Shown here in pieces: positions 1-8,964 of a stretch of DNA of 64,000 bases (position 1 is its first letter; every line of letters begins with the position of its first letter). The stretch is from Maribacter sp044594925 (GTDB lineage: Bacteria > Bacteroidota > Bacteroidia > Flavobacteriales > Flavobacteriaceae). The notes beneath the pieces were generated by a model. That model was not told the DNA's origin. It saw only the letters and a program-made list of their open reading frames with translations, and searched no databases. The DNA is taken from contig NZ_CP138991.1 in assembly GCF_044594925.1 (NCBI RefSeq), positions 2,232,001 to 2,296,000 on the forward strand, in the 5' to 3' direction. The position numbers and the translations under genes were made by a program.

Positions 1-3
1 ATT

Positions 4-1524
4 CTATATATCAATATTCATTTGAAGTAGTTCATCTATATAGTCCCTTTTATTCGATAATCTAGGTATTTTATGTTGACCACCAAGTTTATCATTAATC
101 TTTAACCAATCATAGAAAAGGTTTTCTCTCGCTATATGCACTTTAGGCATACTTAAGGTAGTATTGTTGTAGCGTTTGGCCTCATAGTCAGAGTTCAAGG
201 ACTTCAGGGCATTATCCAAAAATTCTGTAAAATAACCCATATCTTTTGGAGCTTTTCTAAATTCAATTATCCATTCGTGACTACCTTTTTCCCTTCCCTC
301 CATAAAAATAGGTCCGGCTGTATAATCTTTAATTTCAGCTTCTGCTTTTTTACAAACACTTTTAAGCGCTTCTTCCGCGTTCTCTATAATGAGCTCCTCC
401 CCAAACACATTTATATGATGTTTTGTACGTCCGGTAACTCTAATACGATACGGATTTTTAGAGGTAAACCTTACCGTATCCCCAATTTTATAACGCCACA
501 AGCCAGAATTCGTGGTAATTACAATGGCGTAATTAACGCCCACTTTAACATCCCAAAGCGGTATTTCTGACTGCTCAGAGGTATTGTACGTATCCATGGG
601 AATGAACTCATAGAAAATACCATAATCCAACATTAATAATAAATCATCTGCATTGTTCCTGTCCTGAATGGCAAAAAATCCTTCAGATGCGTTGTAAATC
701 TCATAATACTTAAACTGTCTTCGCGGAAGTAGTGATTTGTACTGTTCCTTATACGGACTAAAACTAACTCCGCCATGAAAGTAGACCTCCAAATTTTCCC
801 AGACCTGAAATAGATTATCTTTTCCGGTTTCTTCTAACATACTGTTTAACAATACGAGCATCCATGATGGCACCCCAGCTAAACTAGTCACGTTTTCTGC
901 TACACTTTCATTAATAATCGCCTTTAGCTTACTTTCCCAATCGCTCATCAGCGAAACCTTATTACTTGGCGTACTGCTAAATTCTGCCCAAAGTGGCATA
1001 TTATCTATAAGAATGGCCGAAAGATCTCCAAAAAAAGAACCATTATCCTCATACAACTCCTTACTACCGCCTAACCGTAGACTCTTACCAGTAAATAACT
1101 GCGAGTTTTCATTGTTGTTCAAATAAAGACAGAGCAAGTCCTTACCCGATTTATAATGACAGTCCTCTAAAGCCTCCAGGCTTACGGGAATAAATTTACT
1201 TTTCGCATTTGTTGTACCGCTACTCTTAGCAAATAGCTTTACGGAAGTTGGCCAAAAAAGGTTCTGCTCACCCCTTCTAGTCCGCTCTATTATGGGCTCT
1301 ATATCTTCATAAGAAACCAATGGAACACGTTCCTTGAAGGTTTCGTAATTGGTAATACTATTAAACCCATATCTAAGCCCAATCTCTGTACCCTCCGCTA
1401 TTTCTAAAAGCTGCACCAATACTTCTTGCTGTACCTCTTCAGGGTATTTTAAGAAGAGTTCTATTTGATGATACCGCTTTTTAAGCAACCAAGAAGCAAT
1501 AGAATTAAATAGTGGAATCGGCAT
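4..1524 (-). CDS. GH3 auxin-responsive promoter family protein (acyl-adenylate amide synthetase-like)
   Basis: Complete 506-aa protein with ATG start and TAG stop. It belongs to the GH3 superfamily of adenylate-forming enzymes, which in plants activate a carboxylic acid with ATP and join it to an amino acid. All three ATP-binding motifs are readable: SSGTT at residues 101-105, YNASEG in the middle, and YKIGD before the C-terminal domain. It has no signal peptide, so it is probably cytosolic. At about 500 aa it is shorter than plant GH3 proteins (about 600 aa), as is usual for bacterial members. It is divergent from the DUF2797 gene and stands as a single gene. Substrates of bacterial GH3 proteins are essentially unknown; the family call is firm, the reaction is not. 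Confidence 0.88.
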   Translation of the reverse strand: MPIPLFNSIASWLLKKRYHQIELFLKYPEEVQQEVLVQLLEIAEGTEIGLRYGFNSITNYETFKERVPLVSYEDIEPIIERTRRGEQNLFWPTSVKLFAKSSGTTNAKSKFIPVSLEALEDCHYKSGKDLLCLYLNNNENSQLFTGKSLRLGGSKELYEDNGSFFGDLSAILIDNMPLWAEFSSTPSNKVSLMSDWESKLKAIINESVAENVTSLAGVPSWMLVLLNSMLEETGKDNLFQVWENLEVYFHGGVSFSPYKEQYKSLLPRRQFKYYEIYNASEGFFAIQDRNNADDLLLMLDYGIFYEFIPMDTYNTSEQSEIPLWDVKVGVNYAIVITTNSGLWRYKIGDTVRFTSKNPYRIRVTGRTKHHINVFGEELIIENAEEALKSVCKKAEAEIKDYTAGPIFMEGREKGSHEWIIEFRKAPKDMGYFTEFLDNALKSLNSDYEAKRYNNTTLSMPKVHIARENLFYDWLKINDKLGGQHKIPRLSNKRDYIDELLQMNIDI

Positions 1525-1531
1525 TTTTAGG

Positions 1532-1539
1532 TATCTTTG
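1532..1539 (+). promoter_or_regulatory. Putative -7 box for the DUF2797 gene
   Basis: TATCTTTG matches the Bacteroidetes -7 consensus TAnnTTTG, in the gap between two divergent genes and about 60 bases before the DUF2797 ATG. No -33 TTTG is seen at the right distance, so support is modest. Confidence 0.35.
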
Positions 1540-1601
1540 TACGCCTAAAATAGGTTATATCCCTATCATTTTCAAATTGAACAGTCCTAAAGATATTCCC
1601 C

Positions 1602-2396
1602 ATGCAGTACCAAGGTGTTTTACGAAAAATGCAAACAGAAATTGGCACACCCATTCAGTATTATTTAATTTTTGAATCGGATTTTCTGAATATGAATCAG
1701 GTTCTGAACAAGGAGGTAAAAATTAATTTCATAAAACATCAATGCATTAACTGCGGTAATGACAGGCCTATTTTTAGACAGGGTTTCTGTAAATCTTGTT
1801 TTTTTGAAATACCCTCTGCAGGAGATTGGATAATGCGTCCAGAGTTGAGTACCGCCCATTTAGATAAAGAGGATAGGGATTTGGATTATGAAAAGAAAGT
1901 ACAGCTACAGCCCCATATTGTATACCTAGCAAATTCTAGTAATGTAAAAGTAGGTGTAACCCGAAAAACACAAGTTCCTACCAGGTGGATAGATCAGGGA
2001 GCGCATGAAGCTATTGAAATTGTGGAGGTTCCGAACCGTTATTTAGCAGGTATCACCGAGGTAGCTTTAAAAGAACATGTAGGCGATAAGACGAACTGGC
2101 GAAAAATGCTGACGAACACTGTAGTTGATGAAAATTTAATTGAGTGGCGCAACAAATTGAAACAGTATATACCAGAGGAAGCAGCAGCTTATTTTATAAC
2201 AAATAATAGTGAAACGCATCTGGACTTTCCCGTTCTGAACTATCCAGAAAAAGTAAAGAGTCTTAATTTGGACAAAACCCCAAATTTTACTGGTGTTTTA
2301 AAAGGTATAAAAGGACAATATCTCATCTTTGAAGATAGTACCGTATTTAACGTTCGTAGTAATGAGGGCTATTATGTTGGCATAACCGTTAATTAA
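1602..2396 (+). CDS. DUF2797 family protein, zinc knuckle plus GIY-YIG-like region
   Basis: 264-aa protein of the DUF2797 family, whose function is not established. A four-cysteine cluster (Cys48, Cys51, Cys63, Cys66) forms a probable zinc knuckle. After it, residues 105-170 read like a GIY-YIG or T5orf172 nuclease fold: Tyr108, KVGVT at 116-120, Arg128, Glu153 and a following NW pair. That resemblance was seen by eye and is inference. There is no signal peptide, so the protein is cytosolic. It starts at an ATG and converges on the AsmA gene; the two reading frames overlap by 8 bases at their stop codons, inside a 14-bp palindrome. A nucleic-acid-binding or nuclease role is possible but unproven. 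Confidence 0.85.
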   Translation: MQYQGVLRKMQTEIGTPIQYYLIFESDFLNMNQVLNKEVKINFIKHQCINCGNDRPIFRQGFCKSCFFEIPSAGDWIMRPELSTAHLDKEDRDLDYEKKVQLQPHIVYLANSSNVKVGVTRKTQVPTRWIDQGAHEAIEIVEVPNRYLAGITEVALKEHVGDKTNWRKMLTNTVVDENLIEWRNKLKQYIPEEAAAYFITNNSETHLDFPVLNYPEKVKSLNLDKTPNFTGVLKGIKGQYLIFEDSTVFNVRSNEGYYVGITVN

Positions 2397-2399
2397 CGG
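2386..2399. other. 14-bp perfect palindrome spanning two convergent stop codons
   Basis: CCGTTAATTAACGG is its own reverse complement. On each strand it encodes the last codons GTT AAT TAA (Val-Asn-stop), of the DUF2797 gene on plus and of the AsmA gene on minus. It contains TTAATTAA. It has no loop or U-run, so it is not a classical terminator. Confidence 0.9.
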
Positions 2400-5118
2400 A
2401 ATCCTTTTTTGCTTCGGTTTTTTTCTTTTTACCGAACAAACCTCCTAAAATATCTTTCGCAGCATCTTTAACCACATCTTCTTTCTTTGTAGGAAGGGTG
2501 TCCGTCTTGACTTTCGTAGAATCTGTTTTTTTATCACCTCCAAAAATAGCGCCCAACACCTCTTTAGCACCGTCTGTAGCAGGGTCTTGTTTCTCTAGAG
2601 AATCTGTATTAGAACTGTTTCGAGATAAAATTCCTCCTATTAAATCTTTAGCCTTATCCTTTCCTTTATTTACTAATTTCTGCTTTTCAATTTCTATTAA
2701 TTGATTGGTAAGGTTCTTGACGCCAGAAGTAAAATCCGTACTTACTTGCGGACTATTATAGACCCCGCCGATATTTGCTGTTACCGGAATGGTTAAATTC
2801 TTTAAGGAAGCATCGTCAATTCTAGCTATTAAATTGTTAATATCCTTTCCTAAATATTTAGCTGGCACTTCTAAAGTGGCTTTATAGTTCATTTTGCGAT
2901 CAAACGTATGATTGCCATCAACATTTATTGCAATATCCTTATAGTTTACTGTAAATGGTTTTACGGAGACGAGACCATCCTTAAAAGAGAGCTTTGTTTT
3001 AAGCTCTTTAAGGTTTAACTGCTCTATATCTATAAAATCGAGTTTACTACCTAATGCCGTTAGAATTGGTGCCTTCTCGGCATTAATCTCCCTAGTAAGT
3101 ATATTGGCTAGAATATTACCGCTCAAAGACAATAGATCTGGCGTAAAATCATCCGTTAGATTACCAGATAATGCAATGTCCGAACTAAAATTACCCTTTA
3201 AAACCTCAGCTACCGGAGCCAGCGCCTTGAACAATTCCAAAGCTTGAAAAGTCTCTCCTATTTTAAGCTGTTCCATTCCCAATTTCATCATAAAGGTGGG
3301 TACATCATTTTTAGTAGAAACCTCACCGTTAAAGGCAACTTTCCCATCAAATAGAGAAGACGTCATTTCGCTCAATATAGCCTTTTCATCCCTAATCCTT
3401 AAGTTCCCTTTGACATCTTTAAGAGTTAAATTATCGTAGATTACCGTGTTCGCAGCAGCATTAAAATTTGCATTTAAGAAAGATGGTATTTTAATTTTTT
3501 CAGCTATTTGGGAGTTCGCAACCTTCTCATTAGACTCTTCTTCCTCGATGACCATAAAATCATTGAGATTAAAAATATTGGATTTTAAGTTGAAGTTTCC
3601 TTCAATATTTTCATCGTTGAAAAGGTATCCCAAAAAATTATCCATAGTACCGGATATCTTAAAATCCGTTTCTCCCGAAAAGCCTACTAGTTCGTTTAAA
3701 CTAACCGTGTTTGGATTAAAAGTTACTGCGGTTGATTTTAAATTTACAGCATTGGGCATCTCTTCAGATTTATACTCAAAATCTTTAAGGCTCATAGTAC
3801 CTTTAGTATTTGTATTCCCGTACTGCTTTTTCTCTATAGTCACCATATCAAAGGCAGTAGTTATATCTGCATTTAAAAGTCCCTTTAAACTTAAACCCTC
3901 TGGCATGGGATATGCTTTCTCTAGATTGGCCAAATTCATCTTTCCATCTATATGGGCATTTACTTTGGTATTGCCCATGAGTTCTACTATTTTAGAAGTA
4001 AGGTTGAATTTGTCTTGATCTATATTAAAAGAAGCCTTATTAATGTCCACAAAAGTATCTTCTATTTTCCCAGTAGTATTCTTTATCGCAATATCCAAGT
4101 ATATATTACTTACTGTTTTGGGTAGGTCTGGGTACTTAAAGGATGCATTCTCCGAATTGATGTTGACATTGAACTTTGGAATATGCGTTTCATCTACCGT
4201 ACCGGTAAAATCACCAGCAACAACAAAATTTCCCGTAGTCTTAACATTAGAAATATTCTGGGAATAGGTTTCCGGTATTACGGCCAAAAAGTTCTTAAAA
4301 TCCGAAGATGGTGTTTTAAAGCTAATGGCAACGTCTTGGCTTTCATCTTCATTCAACTTAACGAAACCATCAAATACAAGTGGCAGCTGATTGACTAAAG
4401 CTTCATTCTTTAAAAACGAATATTTATTTTCATTTAAATCGATACCAATTAAAGCATCTAACTGTATTTTATTCTTATTCAAATAATTAGTACTGTCCAT
4501 TTCAAAAGAAACCAAAGCGTCTGTATGGGTATCCAACTCTGAGGTGGTCAGTGATAAATCTCCTGTTCCTTTATGGTTCATCGATAAAATTTCTAAATGT
4601 AGCCCCGTTGAGAAATCGTCGTACAGCACGGTAGCATTCTGAATCTCATAAGATTTCATATTAAAGGTAAAACCCTCAGAAGTAGTATTTTCTTGGTCGG
4701 AGTCAGTCGCCACTTCCTTTGTAATATCATAATTAGCATTTTCATCTGCATCAACCTGAATATGTAATAAAGCCTCCTCCAAGGCTAAACTTTGGATAGA
4801 AATCGGATCATCTCCACCATTAAAAAGTTGCATGACACCCATTTTTAAGGAAACACCTCTAGCAGCAAAAAGCGTATCTCCCTTAAAAGGCGCTTCGTTA
4901 ATTAAACTAACATTGCTTAGAGAAACCTCAGCATTGGGAAAACTACTAAGAAGACTAAGATCTGCATCCGAAAAATCTAGCGTAGCATTAACGTTCTGAT
5001 TTACATTATTTTTAATGATAGCCCCTATCTTACCTTCCAAAAAAAATGGAATTGCAATCAATAGTGCAATTATGAGTAATACCAGAATACCAAAAACTCT
5101 AAAAATCTTCTTTTTCAT
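2389..5118 (-). CDS. AsmA family protein
   Basis: 909-aa protein. One N-terminal membrane segment (about residues 6-28) is followed by a long beta-rich region of the AsmA/DUF748 type and an AsmA C-terminal region (about 590-800). AsmA-like proteins are inner-membrane-anchored periplasmic proteins of the bridge-like lipid transfer group, tied to outer-membrane lipid homeostasis. The tail is odd: after about residue 820 it is Lys/Asp/Ser/Thr-rich and holds three variants of a short helix (AKDLIGGIL, AKEVLGAIF, AKDILGGLF), each followed by a charged linker. The ATG is at 5118. The queuosine transporter gene ends 45 bases upstream, so transcription from sppA may run through. Family call is confident; the cargo is unknown. 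Confidence 0.87.
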   Translation of the reverse strand: MKKKIFRVFGILVLLIIALLIAIPFFLEGKIGAIIKNNVNQNVNATLDFSDADLSLLSSFPNAEVSLSNVSLINEAPFKGDTLFAARGVSLKMGVMQLFNGGDDPISIQSLALEEALLHIQVDADENANYDITKEVATDSDQENTTSEGFTFNMKSYEIQNATVLYDDFSTGLHLEILSMNHKGTGDLSLTTSELDTHTDALVSFEMDSTNYLNKNKIQLDALIGIDLNENKYSFLKNEALVNQLPLVFDGFVKLNEDESQDVAISFKTPSSDFKNFLAVIPETYSQNISNVKTTGNFVVAGDFTGTVDETHIPKFNVNINSENASFKYPDLPKTVSNIYLDIAIKNTTGKIEDTFVDINKASFNIDQDKFNLTSKIVELMGNTKVNAHIDGKMNLANLEKAYPMPEGLSLKGLLNADITTAFDMVTIEKKQYGNTNTKGTMSLKDFEYKSEEMPNAVNLKSTAVTFNPNTVSLNELVGFSGETDFKISGTMDNFLGYLFNDENIEGNFNLKSNIFNLNDFMVIEEEESNEKVANSQIAEKIKIPSFLNANFNAAANTVIYDNLTLKDVKGNLRIRDEKAILSEMTSSLFDGKVAFNGEVSTKNDVPTFMMKLGMEQLKIGETFQALELFKALAPVAEVLKGNFSSDIALSGNLTDDFTPDLLSLSGNILANILTREINAEKAPILTALGSKLDFIDIEQLNLKELKTKLSFKDGLVSVKPFTVNYKDIAINVDGNHTFDRKMNYKATLEVPAKYLGKDINNLIARIDDASLKNLTIPVTANIGGVYNSPQVSTDFTSGVKNLTNQLIEIEKQKLVNKGKDKAKDLIGGILSRNSSNTDSLEKQDPATDGAKEVLGAIFGGDKKTDSTKVKTDTLPTKKEDVVKDAAKDILGGLFGKKKKTEAKKDSVN

Positions 5119-5163
5119 CTTAGTTGTACGATTTTTCTTAAGAACTATTATTTACGTTTAATA

Positions 5164-5874
5164 TTATACGTCTAGGTCTATTTCTTGACCAACGGACAAT
5201 TTAAAGCGTTTTCTTAGTATATATACGAACAAATAAAGGAAAGGGGTGTCTATAAATGCTATAATAATCTTAAAAATAAAACCACTGATTGCAAGACCCG
5301 TGAATTTATCCCAAGGAATTTCGCCAAAAGCACATAACAAAAGTACTACCGTAAAAGTGTCTATTAATTGAGATGAAAAGGTAGAAAAGTTGTTTCGCAG
5401 CCATAAATACTTGCCTCTGGTAAGATTCTTCCAAAAATGATATATTTGAATGTCTACAAACTGTGCCAACAGATAAGCCATCATAGAAGCGAAAACGGCA
5501 ACGATGGTATTCCCAAAAACGGACGTAAATAAGGCATCATTTACAGGAGACCATGCGGTTGCCGGAACCACGTTTGCAGTATAAACGATTGCCAATGAAA
5601 AGAAGGATGCAAAAATACCGGCCACCACGATTTGGTTCGCCTTTTTTCTTCCAAAGATTTCAGAAATTAAGTCTGTAATTAAAAAGGTAATCGGATACGG
5701 TAATATCCCTACCGAAATTTCAAATAAAGGAGCTCCGAAAATAGTGATATCCCCGAAAGGATTCCAGTAAAAAAACTTCTGGAATATAAGATTGGAGACC
5801 ACTAAAGAAGTAATAAAAAGAGCTCCTAAGTATAAATATATACTGCGGGCAAGCACCTTATCTTTCTGCACCAT
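5164..5874 (-). CDS. yhhQ: Queuosine precursor transporter (YhhQ/DUF165 family)
   Basis: 236-aa polytopic membrane protein with about six hydrophobic segments. It matches the YhhQ/DUF165 family, which imports the 7-deazaguanine precursor (preQ0 or preQ1) used to make queuosine in tRNA. Family-like stretches are visible, such as NPFGD near residue 40 and FLITDLISEIFGRKKA at the end of the third helix, with FGEIPWD further on. It starts at an ATG 3 bases after the sppA stop, so the two are almost certainly co-transcribed. No other queuosine gene is in the window. Function is transferred from the family. Confidence 0.85.
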   Translation of the reverse strand: MVQKDKVLARSIYLYLGALFITSLVVSNLIFQKFFYWNPFGDITIFGAPLFEISVGILPYPITFLITDLISEIFGRKKANQIVVAGIFASFFSLAIVYTANVVPATAWSPVNDALFTSVFGNTIVAVFASMMAYLLAQFVDIQIYHFWKNLTRGKYLWLRNNFSTFSSQLIDTFTVVLLLCAFGEIPWDKFTGLAISGFIFKIIIAFIDTPFLYLFVYILRKRFKLSVGQEIDLDV

Positions 5875-5877
5875 TAT

Positions 5878-7635
5878 CTACTTTATATTCAAGGTAAATG
5901 GCATTCTTGCCTGCACACCTTTCTGTTCTGTTATAGATTTTACATTTTTTAAGATAGTGTAGAACTCATTCCCTATTTCTTCTTTAAACATACGCTCCTT
6001 AGTTTTTGCACTAGCGCCTCCTAGGTCTTCCATAAATCTTTCAAAACCTGATTTATATTTGGGGAATTTTTTAATTCCGTAAGAAGATAATTCTACCATA
6101 TTCGCCGCAGCCTCTATAGCATCTTCCAGCGTTCCCAACTCATCTACCAAGCCTAGTCCTTTAGCATCGATACCACTCCATACCCTTCCTTGGGCCAGGC
6201 TATCCGCCTGTGCAACGGTAATATTACGCCCTTGTGCAACACGCTCTAGAAAAGTTTCATAAGTATCCTCAATACCTTCCTGCACCTGATTTCTAAAAGT
6301 AGCTGTCATAGGTTCAAAGAGAGAGTAATCCACGGAGTTTTTGTTAGTACCTACCTGCTCCGCATTTATGCCTATATCCTCGGCAAATTCACTAACATTT
6401 GGAACAGTGCCAAAAACACCGATAGAACCGGTTATCGTGGTGGGTTCTGCAAAAATCTTGTCAGCACCGGCCGCAATATAATACCCTCCTGAGGCCGCTA
6501 CATTACCCATGGAAACCACAACGGGTTTTATCGCCTTTGTCAGTTCTACCTCTCTCCAAATAATATCAGAGGTTAGGGCACTACCTCCTGGCGAATTTAC
6601 TCTTAAGACAATGGCCTTTACTTTATCATCTTCACGAGCCTTAATAAGCGCTTTGTTAATAATTCCTTGTCCTATAATATCGGGACCTCCTTCGCCATAG
6701 AAAATTTCTCCTTGTGCAAAGATTACTGCAATTTTATCCTTCCCGGATTTCAATACTTTTTTATTCGCATACTTTGTATAATCCTCTAGGCCTATATAAT
6801 CAATATCCGAACTTTCTACCGAAAGAGCATTTGCGAGTTTACTTTCATATTCGTCGTAAAAAATAACATCGTCCAGTAGTCCCGACTGTTTTGCGTACTT
6901 AGGCGTTCTACCGCCCAAAGTATCGGCAATACCATTTAAGTCCCGCTCAGAAATATTTCTATCGCCAGAGATGTCGGCCACCATTGAATTCCAAAGGGAT
7001 TGAATCAATTCTTTGATTTGTTCCCGATTGGCATCACTCATCTCATTTTCCAAATAGGGTTCCACAGCACTTTTATATTTACCATGTCGTATAACCTCCA
7101 TCTTAATACCGGTCTTTTCCTGTAAATCCTTGAAAAATAACACTTCTGATGACAATCCTTTAAAATCTAAAACCCCTACCGGGTTAATGAATACGGAATC
7201 TGAAACACTTGCCAGGTAGTAATCTTTCTGTGTATAAAAATCCCCGTAAGAATAGATAAACTTCCCCCTTTCCTTAAATTCCATAAGGGCTTTACGCAAA
7301 GTTTGTGTTTGGGCCAAACCAGCGATAATGAAATTGTTGTTGATACTTATACCCTTAATACGTTCATCATCCTTAGCAACTGTTATGGCATGAAGAATTT
7401 CGTCTAACCCTTGAGACTCCTCGAATAATCCAGAAAAGGGATTTACTTCACTAGTACCCGTATAGTCGGCAATGGGCCGTTGCAATTGTATTTCTAAAAT
7501 TGAATTATTCTTTACGGTTACTGCGTTCTCATCATTTCCCAAAAGACTGACCAATACAAAGAACATAATGAAAATAATACCAATGGCAACCATACACCCT
7601 AGGATAGCCGCCAAGAAATTTCTTAAAAAATTCAT
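5878..7635 (-). CDS. sppA: Signal peptide peptidase SppA, long (67K) form
   Basis: 585-aa membrane-anchored serine protease that degrades leftover signal peptides. One N-terminal membrane helix (about residues 5-33) is followed by two SppA/S49 domains, as in the E. coli long form. The Ser/Lys dyad is intact and split between the domains: Lys188 in YKSAVEP and Ser382 in AASGGYY, numbered from the ATG at 7635. The frame stays open to a TTG at 7662, but that codon lies inside a TATCTTTG -7 box, so the ATG is chosen. It is first in a probable operon with the queuosine transporter and perhaps AsmA. Confidence 0.92.
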   Translation of the reverse strand: MNFLRNFLAAILGCMVAIGIIFIMFFVLVSLLGNDENAVTVKNNSILEIQLQRPIADYTGTSEVNPFSGLFEESQGLDEILHAITVAKDDERIKGISINNNFIIAGLAQTQTLRKALMEFKERGKFIYSYGDFYTQKDYYLASVSDSVFINPVGVLDFKGLSSEVLFFKDLQEKTGIKMEVIRHGKYKSAVEPYLENEMSDANREQIKELIQSLWNSMVADISGDRNISERDLNGIADTLGGRTPKYAKQSGLLDDVIFYDEYESKLANALSVESSDIDYIGLEDYTKYANKKVLKSGKDKIAVIFAQGEIFYGEGGPDIIGQGIINKALIKAREDDKVKAIVLRVNSPGGSALTSDIIWREVELTKAIKPVVVSMGNVAASGGYYIAAGADKIFAEPTTITGSIGVFGTVPNVSEFAEDIGINAEQVGTNKNSVDYSLFEPMTATFRNQVQEGIEDTYETFLERVAQGRNITVAQADSLAQGRVWSGIDAKGLGLVDELGTLEDAIEAAANMVELSSYGIKKFPKYKSGFERFMEDLGGASAKTKERMFKEEIGNEFYTILKNVKSITEQKGVQARMPFTLNIK

Positions 7636-7659
7636 GTAATTACGATTATTATTACGTTT

Positions 7660-7667
7660 CAAAGATA
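7660..7667 (-). promoter_or_regulatory. Putative -7 box for sppA
   Basis: On the minus strand the sequence reads TATCTTTG, a match to TAnnTTTG. It ends 24 bases before the sppA ATG at 7635 and overlaps the alternative TTG start, which argues against that start. No clear -33 element is seen. Confidence 0.45.
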
Positions 7668-7706
7668 ACCAAAGTGAAATTGTTTTGTTTATTTTGCCCT
7701 TATATT

Positions 7707-8852
7707 ATGGATAAAACACAAACGGCATATATAGCTATTGGAAGCAATCTAGGAGCAAAAAAATTGAACCTACAAAAGGCTATTTTTCTTATCTCCAATA
7801 CTTTGGGGCAGGTGGGGAAAATATCTCCAATTTACACATCGCCCTCCTGGGGTTTTGAAGCTAACGATTTTTTAAATGCATGCTTTGTCCTAGAAACCTC
7901 ACTCTCTCCAGATGACTTGCTCAAAGCACTAATGCATATTGAAACATCGTTAGGCAGAGAAAGAACTAAAAACCCAACCTATCAAAGTAGAGTTATTGAT
8001 CTTGATATCATTTATTATGGTGACCTCATCATTGAAAAGGAACAATTAAAAATTCCTCACCCAAGAATGGCGGAACGTAAGTTTGTTTTACGACCGCTAA
8101 GCGATATTGCACCGCAATTCTATCATCCCGTTTTAAAGAAAGACAGTAGAAACCTCTTGCAACAGTGTAAGGATAAAAGTGAATTAACTAAAACGAGCGG
8201 CAAGCTCCATACCAGCAGAGCTTCCTTATTTTCCAGTCTTCAGTTTATTGCCATTGAAGGAAATATAGGCGCAGGAAAAACCAGCCTTGCCACTAAGATA
8301 TCAAATGACTTTAATGCTAAACTTATTTTAGAACGTTTTGCGGAAAATCCTTTCCTACCAAATTTTTACGAAGATAAGGCCCGTTATGCCTTTCCTTTAG
8401 AAATGTCCTTTTTGGCAGATAGGTATCAGCAATTTACGGATGACACAAGTCAGTTCGACCTTTTCAAGAACTTTATGATCAGTGATTATGATATTTTCAA
8501 ATCATTGATTTTCGCCAAGGTAACGCTCCAAAAAGAAGAGTACGCATTATATCGTAAGATTTTCAATTTCATGTACAAGGAAGTTAAAAAGCCAAAAATA
8601 TATGTTTATCTGTATCAGAACACCACTCGTCTTCTAGAGCAGATAAAAAAAAGAGGAAGGGACTATGAGCAAAGTATTGATGCCGTTTATCTTGATCATA
8701 TTAATCGAGGCTACCTAGATTTTTTAAAGACCTATCCTAAAGAAAATCAGCTAATTATAGACGTATCGCAATTGGATTTTGTAAACAATAAAGAAGACTA
8801 TGAAACTGTTCTAAACAGCATTCAAGATTTTGCCCTACAGCAAAATTATTAA
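7707..8852 (+). CDS. folK: Bifunctional HPPK (FolK) / deoxynucleoside kinase fusion
   Basis: 381-aa two-domain enzyme. Residues 5-150 are 6-hydroxymethyl-7,8-dihydropterin pyrophosphokinase, a folate pathway enzyme, with IGSNLG near the start and RVIDLDIIYYG at 95-105. Residues 178-381 are a deoxynucleoside kinase with P-loop GNIGAGKT (185-192), ENPFL and DRY motifs, which phosphorylates deoxynucleosides for salvage. A Ser/Lys-rich linker of about 25 residues joins them. An in-frame GTG lies 33 bases upstream, but the peptide it would add is not HPPK-like, so the ATG at 7707 is chosen. The gene is divergent from sppA and ends at a strong terminator. The fusion is, to my knowledge, common in Bacteroidota; nucleoside preference cannot be read from sequence. 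Confidence 0.92.
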   Translation: MDKTQTAYIAIGSNLGAKKLNLQKAIFLISNTLGQVGKISPIYTSPSWGFEANDFLNACFVLETSLSPDDLLKALMHIETSLGRERTKNPTYQSRVIDLDIIYYGDLIIEKEQLKIPHPRMAERKFVLRPLSDIAPQFYHPVLKKDSRNLLQQCKDKSELTKTSGKLHTSRASLFSSLQFIAIEGNIGAGKTSLATKISNDFNAKLILERFAENPFLPNFYEDKARYAFPLEMSFLADRYQQFTDDTSQFDLFKNFMISDYDIFKSLIFAKVTLQKEEYALYRKIFNFMYKEVKKPKIYVYLYQNTTRLLEQIKKRGRDYEQSIDAVYLDHINRGYLDFLKTYPKENQLIIDVSQLDFVNNKEDYETVLNSIQDFALQQNY

Positions 8853-8940
8853 CACAATTTTGGCAATTTCCTTGCGTAAAAGAAATGTATTCACTTTCTT
8901 GTAATGCTCTAAGGAGAAACTAACTAACTCAAACTATACT

Positions 8941-8964
8941 AAAACCCAACTTCGGTTGGGTTTT
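8941..8964. terminator. Bidirectional intrinsic terminator between folK fusion and RNA methyltransferase
   Basis: Ten-base-pair hairpin AAAACCCAAC-TTCG-GTTGGGTTTT with a stable TTCG tetraloop, A-run on one side and T-run on the other. It sits between two convergent genes and can serve both; the stop codon of the minus-strand gene follows directly. Confidence 0.87.

Noticed and set aside
3446..4018. 190-aa open frame on the plus strand
   Set aside because: Lies wholly opposite the AsmA gene, is compositionally odd (Ser/Phe/Lys rich) and has no recognisable domain; a shadow of the real gene.
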